DNA of 64,000 nt from NCBI RefSeq assembly GCF_014192095.1, contig NZ_JACHXN010000004.1, forward strand, positions 124,001-188,000. The letters are read 5' to 3'. The stretch comes from Phyllobacterium trifolii. Lineage in GTDB: Bacteria > Pseudomonadota > Alphaproteobacteria > Rhizobiales > Rhizobiaceae. Below, piece after piece: positions 38,481 to 46,899 of this stretch; position 1 is the first letter of the stretch, and each line of letters opens with the position of its first letter. Below the pieces are notes generated by a model, which saw only the letters and a program-made list of their open reading frames with translations, was not told where the DNA came from and did not search any database. A program made the position numbers and the translations under genes.

Positions 38481-39067
38481 TCTCTCTTGTTTCTGCCGGC
38501 AAGGTCTTGTGGGTCCTTCATGTCGTTGCCTGGTATGCGCTGCGCCGTCCATTCGATCGACGCGCGCGCAAGGTGAACCTCACGGTCGATCGGCGGAAAG
38601 GCGCCGATACGGCCAGACTTGCGGTTTCCCTCACCGGCCTCGGTATCATTCCGGCAATCTACGTTGTGACAGACCAGCCACATTTTGCATCCTACCCGGC
38701 AAGCCCTACACTTTTCCTGCTTGGTATTGCCTCCGGAATTCTCTCCTTGATCATGTTCCGTCTCACGCACAAGGCGCTGGGAAAAATGTGGTCCGTATCG
38801 CTGCAGTTGAAGCAGGACCATAAGCTGATCACCACGGGCATTTACAAATATCTCCGTCACCCGATGTATACGGCGTTCTGGCTCATGGCATTGACCCAGG
38901 CGTTGCTCCTCCCGAACTATGTCGCCGGTCTGGCTGGCATTGTTGGCTTCGGCTATCTGTTTTTCTCTCGGATAGGCCCTGAAGAAGCGATGCTGCAGGA
39001 AGCATTTGGAGAGGAATATAGCCGATACCGCGCGCGCACGTGGCGTGTCCTGCCCTATGTTTACTGA
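38477..39067 (+). CDS. Isoprenylcysteine methyltransferase-like membrane protein
   Basis: The 196-residue protein has about five membrane helices and the C-terminal ICMT/PEMT signature: GIYKYLRHPMYTAF, then GPEEAMLQEAFGEEYSRY and RTWRVLPY. These residues bind S-adenosylmethionine in this family; bacterial members methylate unknown lipidic or protein substrates. It is coupled to the preceding hydrolase-like gene by an ATGA overlap, which suggests that the two act on the same membrane substrate. Confidence 0.8.
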   Translation: MISLVSAGKVLWVLHVVAWYALRRPFDRRARKVNLTVDRRKGADTARLAVSLTGLGIIPAIYVVTDQPHFASYPASPTLFLLGIASGILSLIMFRLTHKALGKMWSVSLQLKQDHKLITTGIYKYLRHPMYTAFWLMALTQALLLPNYVAGLAGIVGFGYLFFSRIGPEEAMLQEAFGEEYSRYRARTWRVLPYVY

Positions 39068-39088
39068 CAAACCGACAAAAGGTTAATC

Positions 39089-39748
39089 GTGCCTCCAGTA
39101 TCGTTCAAAGCAATCATCGCCAGCATCGCCGTAGTTTCCCTCACAGCCTGTCAGTCAGTCCCCCAATCCACCAGCGCGATTACGGTATCGGCCTACGCTC
39201 CTGAAACACCGCAGCTCAGCTGCGCTCCGCACGGCAATCCCAATGGCTCACCGGCGAAACTGACGGCCAATCGCACGAGAATCGGTGATCCCGCCTATAT
39301 CGAGTTCCGCCAGCGTTTCTCCCCCGGCATACCGAGCGGTCATCTTTACGTGGTTTTTGGACGACTGGACGCCAAAGGCAATCCGGTGACCCGCCTTTAT
39401 ACCGGCCTCTTCCCAAAAGGCAGCCTTGCTGGATTGTATGCCGGCGCGCTTGTCCCTATGCCCGCGGATCTGGTGCCGAGCTATGCTGACTGCCATCTCA
39501 CGCCAAACGCGGCGTATCGCGTATCGCTGACCGAAAGTCAGTATCAGCAATTGCTTGGCAAAGTGCAGGAAGATCTTGCCAATCCGCCCATGTGGCGCAT
39601 GTTCGGCTACAACTGCAACAACTACGCGGCGTCACTCGGTAGCGTTGCAGGATTGGTCGAGCCCGCCAATCGCGCGCAGCCGTCGTTTTCCTATATATAT
39701 GCCTATATCGATGCGAACGGCGATGGGGGACAAAAAGCGGCCAGTTGA
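39089..39748 (+). CDS. Putative lipoprotein of unknown function
   Basis: The 219-residue protein starts at a GTG (39089; AAAGG 8 bases upstream). A lipoprotein signal peptide ends at LTAC with the lipidation cysteine at residue 21. The mature part contains FGYNCNNYAASLGSVAGL, a Cys-Asn-Asn-Tyr motif reminiscent of NlpC/P60-like or PPPDE-type folds, but no catalytic His or Asp can be assigned safely. Outer-membrane location is expected. I do not recognise a named family. It lies 21 bases after the methyltransferase gene and may share its transcript. Confidence 0.7.
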   Translation: MPPVSFKAIIASIAVVSLTACQSVPQSTSAITVSAYAPETPQLSCAPHGNPNGSPAKLTANRTRIGDPAYIEFRQRFSPGIPSGHLYVVFGRLDAKGNPVTRLYTGLFPKGSLAGLYAGALVPMPADLVPSYADCHLTPNAAYRVSLTESQYQQLLGKVQEDLANPPMWRMFGYNCNNYAASLGSVAGLVEPANRAQPSFSYIYAYIDANGDGGQKAAS

Positions 39749-39884
39749 CGGCGGAACCCACTGCCATTTTGTTCAGGCCAGGGGGGCTTTCATAATTTAG
39801 TCCCAATCCGGTTGGTATCAATACCGCGCCGGGACAAGTACCTACGACTCGTCCTTTGCGATCACACGATGAAAGCCGCCTACG

Positions 39885-40277
39885 ATGAGAATAATAAGCG
39901 CCATGCTCTTGGTGTCGGCCGCCTTGGCAAGTCCGGCACGCGCTATGGACAATGGCGCTGCGGAAGAGCTGAAGCGGCTGGACCCGCAAACGCGGCTCGA
40001 ACAGCGCTGTGATCTCGAGGCAATGGAGCGCATCCACAAGGATCCGGCCAAACTGGTAGCGGACGAACTGGTCGCCTATGCTTTTGAAGAACCGAAGATC
40101 AAAGGTGACAAGATCCGTTCAGGCGGCGCAGCTTTCCGGAGCAAGGGCGAATGGTACCATCTGTCCTACACCTGCGCCACGTCTCCGGACCACATGACGG
40201 TGTTGTCTTTCCAATACGCCATAGGACAAGTTATTCCCCATAGCGAATGGGCTCACCACTATTTGGTGTCCGAATAG
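39885..40277 (+). CDS. DUF930 domain protein, exported
   Basis: The 130-residue protein has a short signal peptide (MRIISAMLLVSAALASPARA) and the DUF930 core LDPQTRLEQRCDLEAMERI, continuing to ATSPDHMTVLSFQYAIG. DUF930 proteins are common in rhizobia and lack a known role; two cysteines in the mature part may form a disulfide. It lies between a lipoprotein and a cell-wall hydrolase gene, consistent with an envelope setting. It is convergent with the hydrolase, 12 bases between stops. Confidence 0.82.
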   Translation: MRIISAMLLVSAALASPARAMDNGAAEELKRLDPQTRLEQRCDLEAMERIHKDPAKLVADELVAYAFEEPKIKGDKIRSGGAAFRSKGEWYHLSYTCATSPDHMTVLSFQYAIGQVIPHSEWAHHYLVSE

Positions 40278-40289
40278 TTCACGTGGAAA

Positions 40290-41234
40290 TCAGTTGAGGG
40301 TGCTTGGACGATCCTGCGCCAAAAGCATCTGGCCGATCGCGTCTGCCTTCTTTGCGGTTGGCGCTTCATAGGCTAGTGCACTGGTCTGCAGAGTTCCCTC
40401 CGCCGTCGCGGCTGGCATCGTTACCGGTTGTGGAGCCGTGTACTCCATTGCCTGCGCCGGAGGATCGACTGGCACTGCTACCTTGTCGCTGGCAAATGCC
40501 ATTTGGGGTGGCAAGGGAAGATCAGCCTGAGCAACAACGATCGGCTGTTGGCTGGTATCCTTCACAACACGACCTGAAGTCGCTGTGGACGTCGTTGTGG
40601 TACTCGGCGCAGCGCTGGCCATCTGCACATTGCCCCCTGCCATTCTGGTGCTGGCAATATAGGCGTTGGCAATTGCACGGCTGGCATCATTCGAAGCTAT
40701 ATCGGCTGAATGATAACGGTCACGCTTTTCGTAGAACGCGTTGCCGCCCGCGACGACAGTGTAATGCATGTTCTTGTAAGGGAACCGAAGACCCGCGGTA
40801 TGGAAATACATAGCGTTCTTCACTTTGGGATTGCGCTCACCCTTGAGCACGGCATCCGCAGCAGCTTGCACGTCGGGCATTGCCACAGAACGCATGGGCC
40901 GAGATAGCACGCCCGGCGCGAACTGGTTTTTCTGACCAACCACACCGCAGATTGAATTTCCCCATTTGCCCGAATCGAGACGGTTCATCACCACGGTACC
41001 GACCGCGAGCAAACCTTCCTTGCTCGAGCGGTTGGACTCGAAGAACATCGCCCGTTCAAGGCATTCCTTGTCCTTCGGCGTATAGGCGTAAGAAGTAGTT
41101 TTGGTACCCGAATGCGTCGTCAGACCGGCGGATAATTTGCCTGAATTCTGGCTCGTCGTACAACCGGTGACAAGACCGGCCGCCGCAACAATGCCTATAA
41201 CAGAGTGGAGTTTTCCCCTACCGACGCCGTTCAC
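40290..41234 (-). CDS. SleB-type cell wall hydrolase, lipoprotein
   Basis: A GTG at 41234 gives 314 residues beginning with a lipoprotein signal peptide (GRGKLHSVIGIVAAAGLVTG, then Cys). The frame is open to a TTG at 41306, a weaker alternative. The hydrolase_2/SleB domain follows at about residues 55-175: CLERAMFFESNRSSKEGLLA with the catalytic glutamate, VMNRLDSGKWGNSICGVV, and FHTAGLRFPY. It cleaves peptidoglycan glycan strands. The C-terminal half is Thr/Ser/Pro-rich and disordered. Location is periplasmic, anchored to the outer or inner membrane. Start choice is uncertain. Confidence 0.82.
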   Translation of the reverse strand: MNGVGRGKLHSVIGIVAAAGLVTGCTTSQNSGKLSAGLTTHSGTKTTSYAYTPKDKECLERAMFFESNRSSKEGLLAVGTVVMNRLDSGKWGNSICGVVGQKNQFAPGVLSRPMRSVAMPDVQAAADAVLKGERNPKVKNAMYFHTAGLRFPYKNMHYTVVAGGNAFYEKRDRYHSADIASNDASRAIANAYIASTRMAGGNVQMASAAPSTTTTSTATSGRVVKDTSQQPIVVAQADLPLPPQMAFASDKVAVPVDPPAQAMEYTAPQPVTMPAATAEGTLQTSALAYEAPTAKKADAIGQMLLAQDRPSTLN

Positions 41235-41472
41235 GAAGCATTTCTCATCGCTGTTAATCCTGCTGGTGAAGTTGCTGACAGATTGATGCGATTTAGGGCC
41301 AAACAATGGCAGTGATGACTATTGTGATATACGACATTACCATCCATTTGAAAATATGCAGTTATTTTATTCATTTCAACAGCAAAAAAATTTCAATAAT
41401 GGCAAAATTAAGAACTTGTTTACCACATTTGCCCTAAACTTTGTGCATCTGCCCAAGCTCGTAAGGCACGCT

Positions 41473-41664
41473 ATGCGCAATCATTCAGTCCGCTACGATA
41501 CTCGCGAATCGCTTATGGCAGCGCTTGTCGAACTTATGGCGTTGCAAATTCCGGTTGAAGATGTTGCCCCGGTTTTGTGCACGATCGGACCGGTCGATCT
41601 CGATCTGCTCGCCGATTGCATGAACGATATTGGCCTTAACGACAATCGGGCGATCGCAGCCTGA
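41473..41664 (+). CDS. Small conserved protein, 63 residues
   Basis: The ATG at 41473 with AAGG 8 bases upstream opens MRNHSVRYDTRESLMAALVE and ends with DIGLNDNRAIAA. The frame runs another 39 codons upstream, but that part is AT-rich, low-complexity sequence before a T- and A-rich intergenic stretch. The protein is acidic, helical and without cysteine pairs or membrane helix. No family is recognised. It stands alone between the hydrolase and the HugZ-like gene. Confidence 0.55.
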   Translation: MRNHSVRYDTRESLMAALVELMALQIPVEDVAPVLCTIGPVDLDLLADCMNDIGLNDNRAIAA

Positions 41665-41762
41665 CATTCCCGGTCCATCCTCGCTACCTGTCTGCACAGG
41701 GCTTGTTCCAATCCGTGTGACAAACTATCAATCGGCAAGATGACCGGTTTGAGGGATGACAC

Positions 41763-42533
41763 GTGAGCGAAAAGAAAGACGTCCTCCGCGAGATTGACGA
41801 CAATGCAATACGCCTTGCGCGCACGTTGATGCGTACCGCGCGCCATGCCGTGATTGCGACGCTCGATCCGCAGTCCGGCGCTCCGATCGCCACGCGCGTG
41901 GGCATCTCGACAGATCATGATGGCGCACCAATCATCCTTGTTTCGGCCCTCGCCGCACACACACCGGCACTGCTGGCCGATCCTCGGTGCTCGCTTTTGG
42001 TCGGCGAACCGGGCAAAGGCGACCCACTCGCCCATCCACGCATGACGATAACCGCCAAGGCGCGAGAGATTGCCCGCGATACGCCGGAACACACCCGAAT
42101 TGCATGGCGCTATCTTTCCCACTTGCCCAAGGCCAAGCTCTATGTAGGCCTCGGTGATTTTCGCTTTTTCCGGCTGGAACCTGAAAGCGCCAAGCTGAAT
42201 GGCGGCTTTGGTCAGGCTTATCAATTGTCACCAAATGATTGGCTTAGCCTCAGTGCGGTCGGAGAGGAACTCGCCGCCGCGGAACAGGGCGCCGTCGACC
42301 ATATGAACGAAGACCATTCCGATGCGATCGCGCTTTATGCCCGCTTTTATGCCAAGGCACCCAATGGCAAGTGGCGCATGACAGGTGTTGACGCCGATGG
42401 CTTCGATCTGGCCGAGGGTGACGACGTCCTGCGTGTCTTTTTCAAGGAGCCCCTGACGTCTGCCAAGGACATGCACATGACGCTCGTGTGGATGGCTGGC
42501 GAGGCCCGCGCCGGGCTTGCATCGCAGTCGTGA
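41763..42533 (+). CDS. HugZ/HutZ-like protein (PNPOx fold plus DUF2470)
   Basis: The 256-residue protein starts at a GTG. The first 150 residues form a pyridoxamine-phosphate-oxidase-like split barrel (ARHAVIATLDPQSGAPIATR, PRMTITAKAREI). The last 80 are a DUF2470 domain with DHMNEDHSDAIALYARFY. This pair is the architecture of HugZ/HutZ heme-degrading or heme-storage proteins, where a C-terminal histidine coordinates heme; its presence here cannot be confirmed by eye. It is cytosolic. The stop overlaps the next gene's GTG start by 4 bases. Confidence 0.85.
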   Translation: MSEKKDVLREIDDNAIRLARTLMRTARHAVIATLDPQSGAPIATRVGISTDHDGAPIILVSALAAHTPALLADPRCSLLVGEPGKGDPLAHPRMTITAKAREIARDTPEHTRIAWRYLSHLPKAKLYVGLGDFRFFRLEPESAKLNGGFGQAYQLSPNDWLSLSAVGEELAAAEQGAVDHMNEDHSDAIALYARFYAKAPNGKWRMTGVDADGFDLAEGDDVLRVFFKEPLTSAKDMHMTLVWMAGEARAGLASQS

Positions 42534-43375
42534 AAACACTGGTCCCGGAAGAGCCCGACTGGCTGCAACATCGGGTAACCCGCATCGACGATGCTGAGGA
42601 TGACCGGCTTGCGCCTTACCGGAATGTGCGTGAACGGGATCTCGTCGGGCGCGAGGGCCGATTCATCGCCGAGGGAAAGGTTGTCCTCAATGTCATGTTG
42701 TCCAACCCGGCTTTCGCGGTGGAATCGCTCCTCATACTTGAAAACCGGCTTGCCGGACTGACCCAGCAGCTCAAGCTTTGCCCGCCTGATGTACCGATCT
42801 ATTGCGTGTCCCGCGAGGTCATGGATGCAATTGCCGGCTTTCCCATGCATCGCGGCATCCTCGCTGTCGGCGGCCGCAACGCGCCGCATTCCATCGATGC
42901 GTTGATCGATGGAATGCCAGACAAGGCATTGGCGGTCGTTTTGTGCGGCATTTCAAATCACGACAACATGGGATCGATCTTTCGCAACGCCGCCGCTTTC
43001 GAAGCGGATTGCATTTTTATGGACGAAACCAGTTGCGATCCACTTTACCGCAAGGCCATCCGCGTATCGGTCGGCGCGGCATTGAAAGTCCCCTTTGCCA
43101 GGGAAGGATCGATCGAAACCATCGTGGCCAAACTGCAAACTGCCGGATTCGACATTTTTGCCCTCAGCCCCGCCGGCATAACCGATATTTACGATGCCAA
43201 GCCCTCGCGGCGCGTTGCGCTGCTTCTGGGCACAGAAGGCGAAGGGCTACCAAAGCTACTCTTGGAAAAACTGAAAACAGTGAAAATCCCCATGTCCGGG
43301 AGCTTCGACAGCCTGAACGTTGCGACAGCTTCGGGCATCGCACTATCGCGTTTCAGCCGTTTTTCTGGTCTCTGA
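42530..43375 (+). CDS. SpoU (TrmH) family RNA methyltransferase
   Basis: From the GTG at 42530, overlapping the HugZ-like stop (GTGA), the product is 281 residues. It has an N-terminal substrate-binding part (about 20-110, GREGRFIAEGKVVL) and the SPOUT knot: LCGISNHDNMGSIFRNAAAF (motif 1), LLLGTEGEGLP (motif 2) and IPMSGSFDSLNVATASGIAL (motif 3). These bind SAM and catalyse 2'-O-ribose methylation in rRNA or tRNA. The exact target is not predictable. Its 3' end overlaps the convergent coiled-coil gene by 33 bases. Confidence 0.9.
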   Translation: MKTLVPEEPDWLQHRVTRIDDAEDDRLAPYRNVRERDLVGREGRFIAEGKVVLNVMLSNPAFAVESLLILENRLAGLTQQLKLCPPDVPIYCVSREVMDAIAGFPMHRGILAVGGRNAPHSIDALIDGMPDKALAVVLCGISNHDNMGSIFRNAAAFEADCIFMDETSCDPLYRKAIRVSVGAALKVPFAREGSIETIVAKLQTAGFDIFALSPAGITDIYDAKPSRRVALLLGTEGEGLPKLLLEKLKTVKIPMSGSFDSLNVATASGIALSRFSRFSGL

Positions 43376-44395
43376 AGCCGCAGTCTGCAAAGCCCGAATG
43401 CGATCGGCCAGGCTCACGATGATTTCGCCGTTTTCGCCATGGACCGGAGACATTTCGCTCTCGGCTTTCGCCAGCAGTTCGTTGACCATCGAGGTTGGCC
43501 CCTCAAGCCGCGCGACCATGGCAACAACCTGCGCTGCAAGTGTATTCATCTCTTCGCGCAAGCGCTCGGTCTCCTGCGCCTGAACCAGCGCCTGCTTGCC
43601 GCGCGGCGTGTCCAGCACAGAAGATCCCTCCTTGCGCCCTTCGGCGAGCACCTTGCGCAAACGTTCATTGATCCGTTCGATTTCCTTCTCGCGCCTTGAA
43701 AGCTTGGCCTCGCTATCGGAAATTTGCCTGAGCAGGGCATTGGAGCGCTTCTCAAGTTCGGCGCTTCGCTTGGTTTCCTGCGCCAGCGAATGCTGCACTT
43801 CCTTTATCTCTGCTTCGGCTCGTAGTCTCAGGTTGTCGCTGTCGCGCTTGTCCTGCCGGACCTCTTTCAGGTCATCTAAAAGATTGTCGATTCGGGCCGA
43901 TTGCGCTGCGACTTCGATTTGAAAACTATCCGCATTCATCGCGACGCTGGACACGCGGCGATGCACGAGTTCGAGTTCAGCCGACTTTTGCTCGATCAAT
44001 CGCTCATGCCCTATGATCATGGCTGCGGCTTTCTCCAGTTCCTGTTCACGATCGGCAAATGACGATCGTGACTCGGCAATCGCCGCATCGCGCGTCGCAA
44101 GTTCAGAGGTGAGGTTGCGTATGAGACGCTCTGTCTCACCGAGTTCAGCCAACTGCAGTGCAGCTTTTTCGCGGGAGCTTTCCAGCATCAACTCAAGCTT
44201 GCGCTCGGCGATCGCATGTTCGGCGCGCAGGCCATCCCGCTGGGCTTGTATCTCGTTGAGCGTCAGCGGAATCTCCGCCTCGACACGCTTGCGTGTGAGC
44301 AGTGTCGCCCGGCGCCAGATGGGCGGCGCAACCAAAAGCGCCAGCAGCACGGCGCTCAGGAATCCGAAAGCAAAATATAGTGCAGACTGGATCAC
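43343..44395 (-). CDS. Membrane-anchored coiled-coil protein
   Basis: A 350-residue protein with an N-terminal membrane helix (SALYFAFGFLSAVLLALLVA) followed by a nearly continuous coiled coil from about residue 35 to 300, rich in Glu, Arg, Leu and Ala. The C-terminal tail (GENGEIIVSLADRIRALQ) is less regular. This layout, cytoplasmic coil tethered to the inner membrane, is seen in rhizobial proteins of unknown role and in cell-division or polarity scaffolds. I do not recognise the family. It overlaps the rRNA methyltransferase gene tail to tail. Confidence 0.75.
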   Translation of the reverse strand: MIQSALYFAFGFLSAVLLALLVAPPIWRRATLLTRKRVEAEIPLTLNEIQAQRDGLRAEHAIAERKLELMLESSREKAALQLAELGETERLIRNLTSELATRDAAIAESRSSFADREQELEKAAAMIIGHERLIEQKSAELELVHRRVSSVAMNADSFQIEVAAQSARIDNLLDDLKEVRQDKRDSDNLRLRAEAEIKEVQHSLAQETKRSAELEKRSNALLRQISDSEAKLSRREKEIERINERLRKVLAEGRKEGSSVLDTPRGKQALVQAQETERLREEMNTLAAQVVAMVARLEGPTSMVNELLAKAESEMSPVHGENGEIIVSLADRIRALQTAASETRKTAETR

Positions 44396-44781
44396 GATCA
44401 GGGTCCTGTTGGATATCTATCTTGGCACAAGGTGTACTAGAGCCTTTCGTGCCTAAATAGAAGCAGTTCTGTTTCTTGGATGGCGAGACAATCCACGCGG
44501 AAGGTGGCGAGGCCGATGTTTATCCATCGCCCGATGCCGCCTGACAAAGTGGTTGGCCGCCAGCCGGAAACCCGAAGGGCCGGCAAATTCGGGCCAAATC
44601 CATCGGGCTTCGGCATCGTCCGATGGAAAGGCATCGGCCTCGCCCAACCCCTTGACCTTGTCCACGAATTCCCTCCGGCAGAACGGTACTATTTAGGCAT
44701 GCAAGGCTCTACAGTCAGGCCCTGAAACGCAAAGACGCGAACTGAGAAGCTCGCGTCCCAAATGCGATACGGTTTATTTTA
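44396..44781. other. Intergenic region containing a large palindromic element
   Basis: No gene. Frames here are shadows of the inverted repeat. Everything of note is the 274-base element listed separately; the flanks contain only the eipA 3' end and a short promoter-side stretch for the coiled-coil gene. Confidence 0.6.
44438..44711. repeat. RIME-like intergenic palindromic element
   Basis: The ends are inverted repeats of about 23 bases: left TAGAGCCTTTCGTGCCTAAATAG, (44438-44460) and right complement TAGAGCCTTGCATGCCTAAATAG (44689-44711), 19 of the bases matching by position. A second inverted pair lies inside: CGAGGCCGATGTTTATCCAT... (44509 on) against the complement of the segment ending ...GGCATCGGCCTCG (44611-44642). 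The whole is therefore an imperfect palindrome of two nested arms, as described for rhizobial intergenic mosaic elements. It has no transposase. The relation to the published RIME consensus is inference from the two-palindrome plan. Confidence 0.6.
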
Positions 44782-45363
44782 TCAGAAAGGATTCCACGTC
44801 GCCGTCTGGGTAATCTTCAGGTAACCCACATTGACACCCAGACGTGCACCGACGCCCGTCCTGATCGGAACAAGCAGGACTTGATTCCGCTTGAGCACAT
44901 TGAAACCGACCCCGGCGAAAAGATAGGCGGAACCGGCAACACCAACAAAGCGGCCGTAGAGGTTCTGCACATCATCGAGATTGTAGACGAGCATCATGAC
45001 GCGCGAACCCTGTCCGCCGAAATCCCAACCGATCGATGGTCCTTGCCAAAAGGTTTTGTGATCCCCGGCATTCTTGGTGTAGAGCGAACCTTCACCGTAG
45101 GTCAGGCCGCCGATGAGAGCGCCAGATCCTTCCTCCCCGAGAACATAGCCGTTGGGCAGGCCGTAACTCTGGAAGACTTTTTCGACAGCCGTGGCGAGCC
45201 CACCTGAAGTCGATCCGAAGAACCGCTGGCCGGAATTGACGATTTCTTCCATCGTATAGGTTTCTTGCGCACGCGCCGTCTGCGCCTGGGCGACAACGAG
45301 TGACACAAGTGTCAAAATGAGGAGAAAGCCGCGGTTCAAAGACAAGAGTAGAGACGCCATCAT
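44782..45363 (-). CDS. eipA: DUF1134 envelope integrity protein, EipA-like
   Basis: The 193-residue protein has a signal peptide (hydrophobic run ending near AQTARAQ) and a DUF1134 domain, with SGQRFFGSTSGGLATAVEKV, GWDFGGQGSRVMMLVYN and the C-terminal GARLGVNVGYLKITQ. In Brucella abortus this family is named EipA; it is periplasmic, controlled directly by CtrA, and needed for envelope integrity. Here it is divergent from chpT, the phosphotransferase that feeds CtrA, so shared control is plausible. The start (ATG ATG) has AAGGA 4 bases upstream. Confidence 0.85.
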   Translation of the reverse strand: MMASLLLSLNRGFLLILTLVSLVVAQAQTARAQETYTMEEIVNSGQRFFGSTSGGLATAVEKVFQSYGLPNGYVLGEEGSGALIGGLTYGEGSLYTKNAGDHKTFWQGPSIGWDFGGQGSRVMMLVYNLDDVQNLYGRFVGVAGSAYLFAGVGFNVLKRNQVLLVPIRTGVGARLGVNVGYLKITQTATWNPF

Positions 45364-45679
45364 AATTCCTTTTGGCTGTTCGCTTCTTTGCCTGACGCCT
45401 GATGCAAGGATGAGCAGATCTTGCGCCTGCTTTTAAAATCGAATTCATTTTAAGGCGCTAAACCTTGTATAAAAGTTTATGAATCGATCTTGGCATTTCA
45501 ATGACTTGCAAAGAATGGCAAAAACCTTGAAATTTCAACATTTGCAGGCTCCGGCCAAGACGTTCTTGCCGATCATGATCGAGCTATGTATCCAAATAGG
45601 CCAGAAATCGGAGTGATTCGCGTGTTACTGATTCGCGGCGGCCTCTGAACCACCAGCCAATCTTCAGGAGATTTTCCCC
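45364..45679. promoter_or_regulatory. eipA-chpT divergent promoter region
   Basis: This 316-base gap separates two genes of the CtrA network. It contains three GANTC sites (45481-45485, 45615-45619, 45630-45634), the CcrM methylation target. I see no clean TTAACCAT motif. AGGAG at 45667 serves chpT. No gene is visible. Confidence 0.45.
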
Positions 45680-46309
45680 ATGACATTGCCCGTTATTCTC
45701 TCGGCAACGGACCTCGGAGCGCTCCTGAGCAGCCGCATCTGCCACGATATCATTTCACCCGTTGGCGCCATCAACAATGGGTTGGAATTGCTCGAAGAAG
45801 GCGGTTCCGATGAAGACGCGATGAGCCTCATCAAATCCAGCGCACGCAGCGCGTCTGCTCGCCTGCAGTTCGCGCGCATTGCTTTCGGCGCCGCCGGTTC
45901 CGCCGGGGTCCAGATCGATACGGGTGACGCGCAGAATGTCGCCAATGAATATATGAAGGGCGAAAAAGCCGAATTGAGCTGGGAAGGCACCCGGGTTCTG
46001 CTGCCCAAGAACAAGGTGAAGCTCTTGCTCAATCTGGTCCTGATCGCAAATGCAGCCCTGCCTCGCGGTGGCACATTGTCTGTCGCGCTGCAAACCCCGG
46101 AAACACAGCCGCGTTTTGTCCTGACATCACGTGGTCCAATGCTGCGCGTACCACCGAAATTCCTTGAACTGCACAGCGGCAAGGTTCCCGAAGAGCCGAT
46201 CGATGCCCACGGCGTTCAACCTTACTATACGTTGCTGCTGGCCCAGGAAGCCGGCATGACCATCTCGATCCATGCCAGCCCCGAAGAGATTGTCTTCACC
46301 GCGGCATAG
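45680..46309 (+). CDS. chpT: Histidine phosphotransferase ChpT
   Basis: The 209-residue protein matches ChpT: SSRICHDIISPVGAINNGLE holds the phosphoryl-accepting histidine at residue 22, in a DHp-like two-helix bundle, followed by a degenerate Bergerat-type domain (AALPRGGTLSVALQTPETQP) without ATP-binding boxes. In Caulobacter and Brucella ChpT accepts phosphate from CckA and passes it to CtrA and CpdR. It acts in the cytoplasm. The start has AGGAG about 10 bases upstream. The CtrA gene lies 600 bases away, on the opposite strand. Confidence 0.93.
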   Translation: MTLPVILSATDLGALLSSRICHDIISPVGAINNGLELLEEGGSDEDAMSLIKSSARSASARLQFARIAFGAAGSAGVQIDTGDAQNVANEYMKGEKAELSWEGTRVLLPKNKVKLLLNLVLIANAALPRGGTLSVALQTPETQPRFVLTSRGPMLRVPPKFLELHSGKVPEEPIDAHGVQPYYTLLLAQEAGMTISIHASPEEIVFTAA

Positions 46310-46427
46310 CCCATCGCGCAAGTTGTCCTAAAAATTTACCATCAACCTTGGGTATTTATTCACCCAACGGCTGGTAGTCTTGGTCATGGGGACAAACGCA
46401 ACTCGGCTTTTGCGGGGAGTTTTTCAA

Positions 46428-46796
46428 TTGCTACGCTGCATGATTGTGGATGGATCTCCTGTAGTCAGGAAGGTTGCACGGAGGCTCATCGCCAACGAAA
46501 CGACCGTCGTGACGACCGCCGATACCGGCTATCAGACGATTGCCGCGTGTAGCGTTGAAATGCCCGACATCATCATCCTCGACGACGCGCTATCCGACAT
46601 GCCAGCGCCGGAGATCATCAGTCAGGTGCGTGCCTTGCCGGGCGGTGAGAACAGCAAGATCTATCTTTGCCTGCCTGAGGTTGACCTAAGCCGGATCATG
46701 CGGGCAAAACGTGCTGGTGCAGCCGGATATCTGCTGAAACCATTCAATCGCGTTTCGATCACCGAAATCTTGCCGCCGGTGCCGGTCGAGGGCTGA
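46428..46796 (+). CDS. Single-domain response regulator, atypical receiver
   Basis: A TTG at 46428 has GGGGAG about 9 bases upstream and begins LLRCMIVDGSPVVRK, giving 122 residues; an ATG at 46380 would add 16 unlikely residues. The receiver fold is clear: phosphoacceptor Asp at about residue 52 in IIILDDALSDMP and lysine in YLLKPF. Two canonical features are altered: the N-terminal acidic pair is reduced to IVDGS, and the Thr/Ser of the switch is replaced (IYLCLPEVD). No output domain is present. The position next to chpT suggests a partner or phosphate sink of the CtrA pathway. It is not CpdR by sequence. Confidence 0.75.
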   Translation: MLRCMIVDGSPVVRKVARRLIANETTVVTTADTGYQTIAACSVEMPDIIILDDALSDMPAPEIISQVRALPGGENSKIYLCLPEVDLSRIMRAKRAGAAGYLLKPFNRVSITEILPPVPVEG

Positions 46797-46850
46797 TAGC
46801 AACATTGTTGCGACGGCTTCTAGTCGAGCTTGAATCTTACGACAAAATAA

Positions 46851-46878
46851 AAAAGCTCCGTTCACACGGAGCCTTTTC
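46851..46878. terminator. Bidirectional terminator between receiver gene and ctrA
   Basis: GCTCCG (46855-46860) and CGGAGC (46867-46872) form a 6-bp stem with a 6-base loop. A-rich sequence precedes it and CCTTTTCGTTT follows, so it can end both the plus-strand receiver gene and minus-strand ctrA. Confidence 0.75.
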
Positions 46879-46899
46879 GTTTCTCGATGTTGTCCTGGA

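Noticed and set aside
44453-44665. 70-codon minus-strand frame in the palindromic element
   Set aside because: It is a by-product of the inverted repeat; no start signal and no family match.
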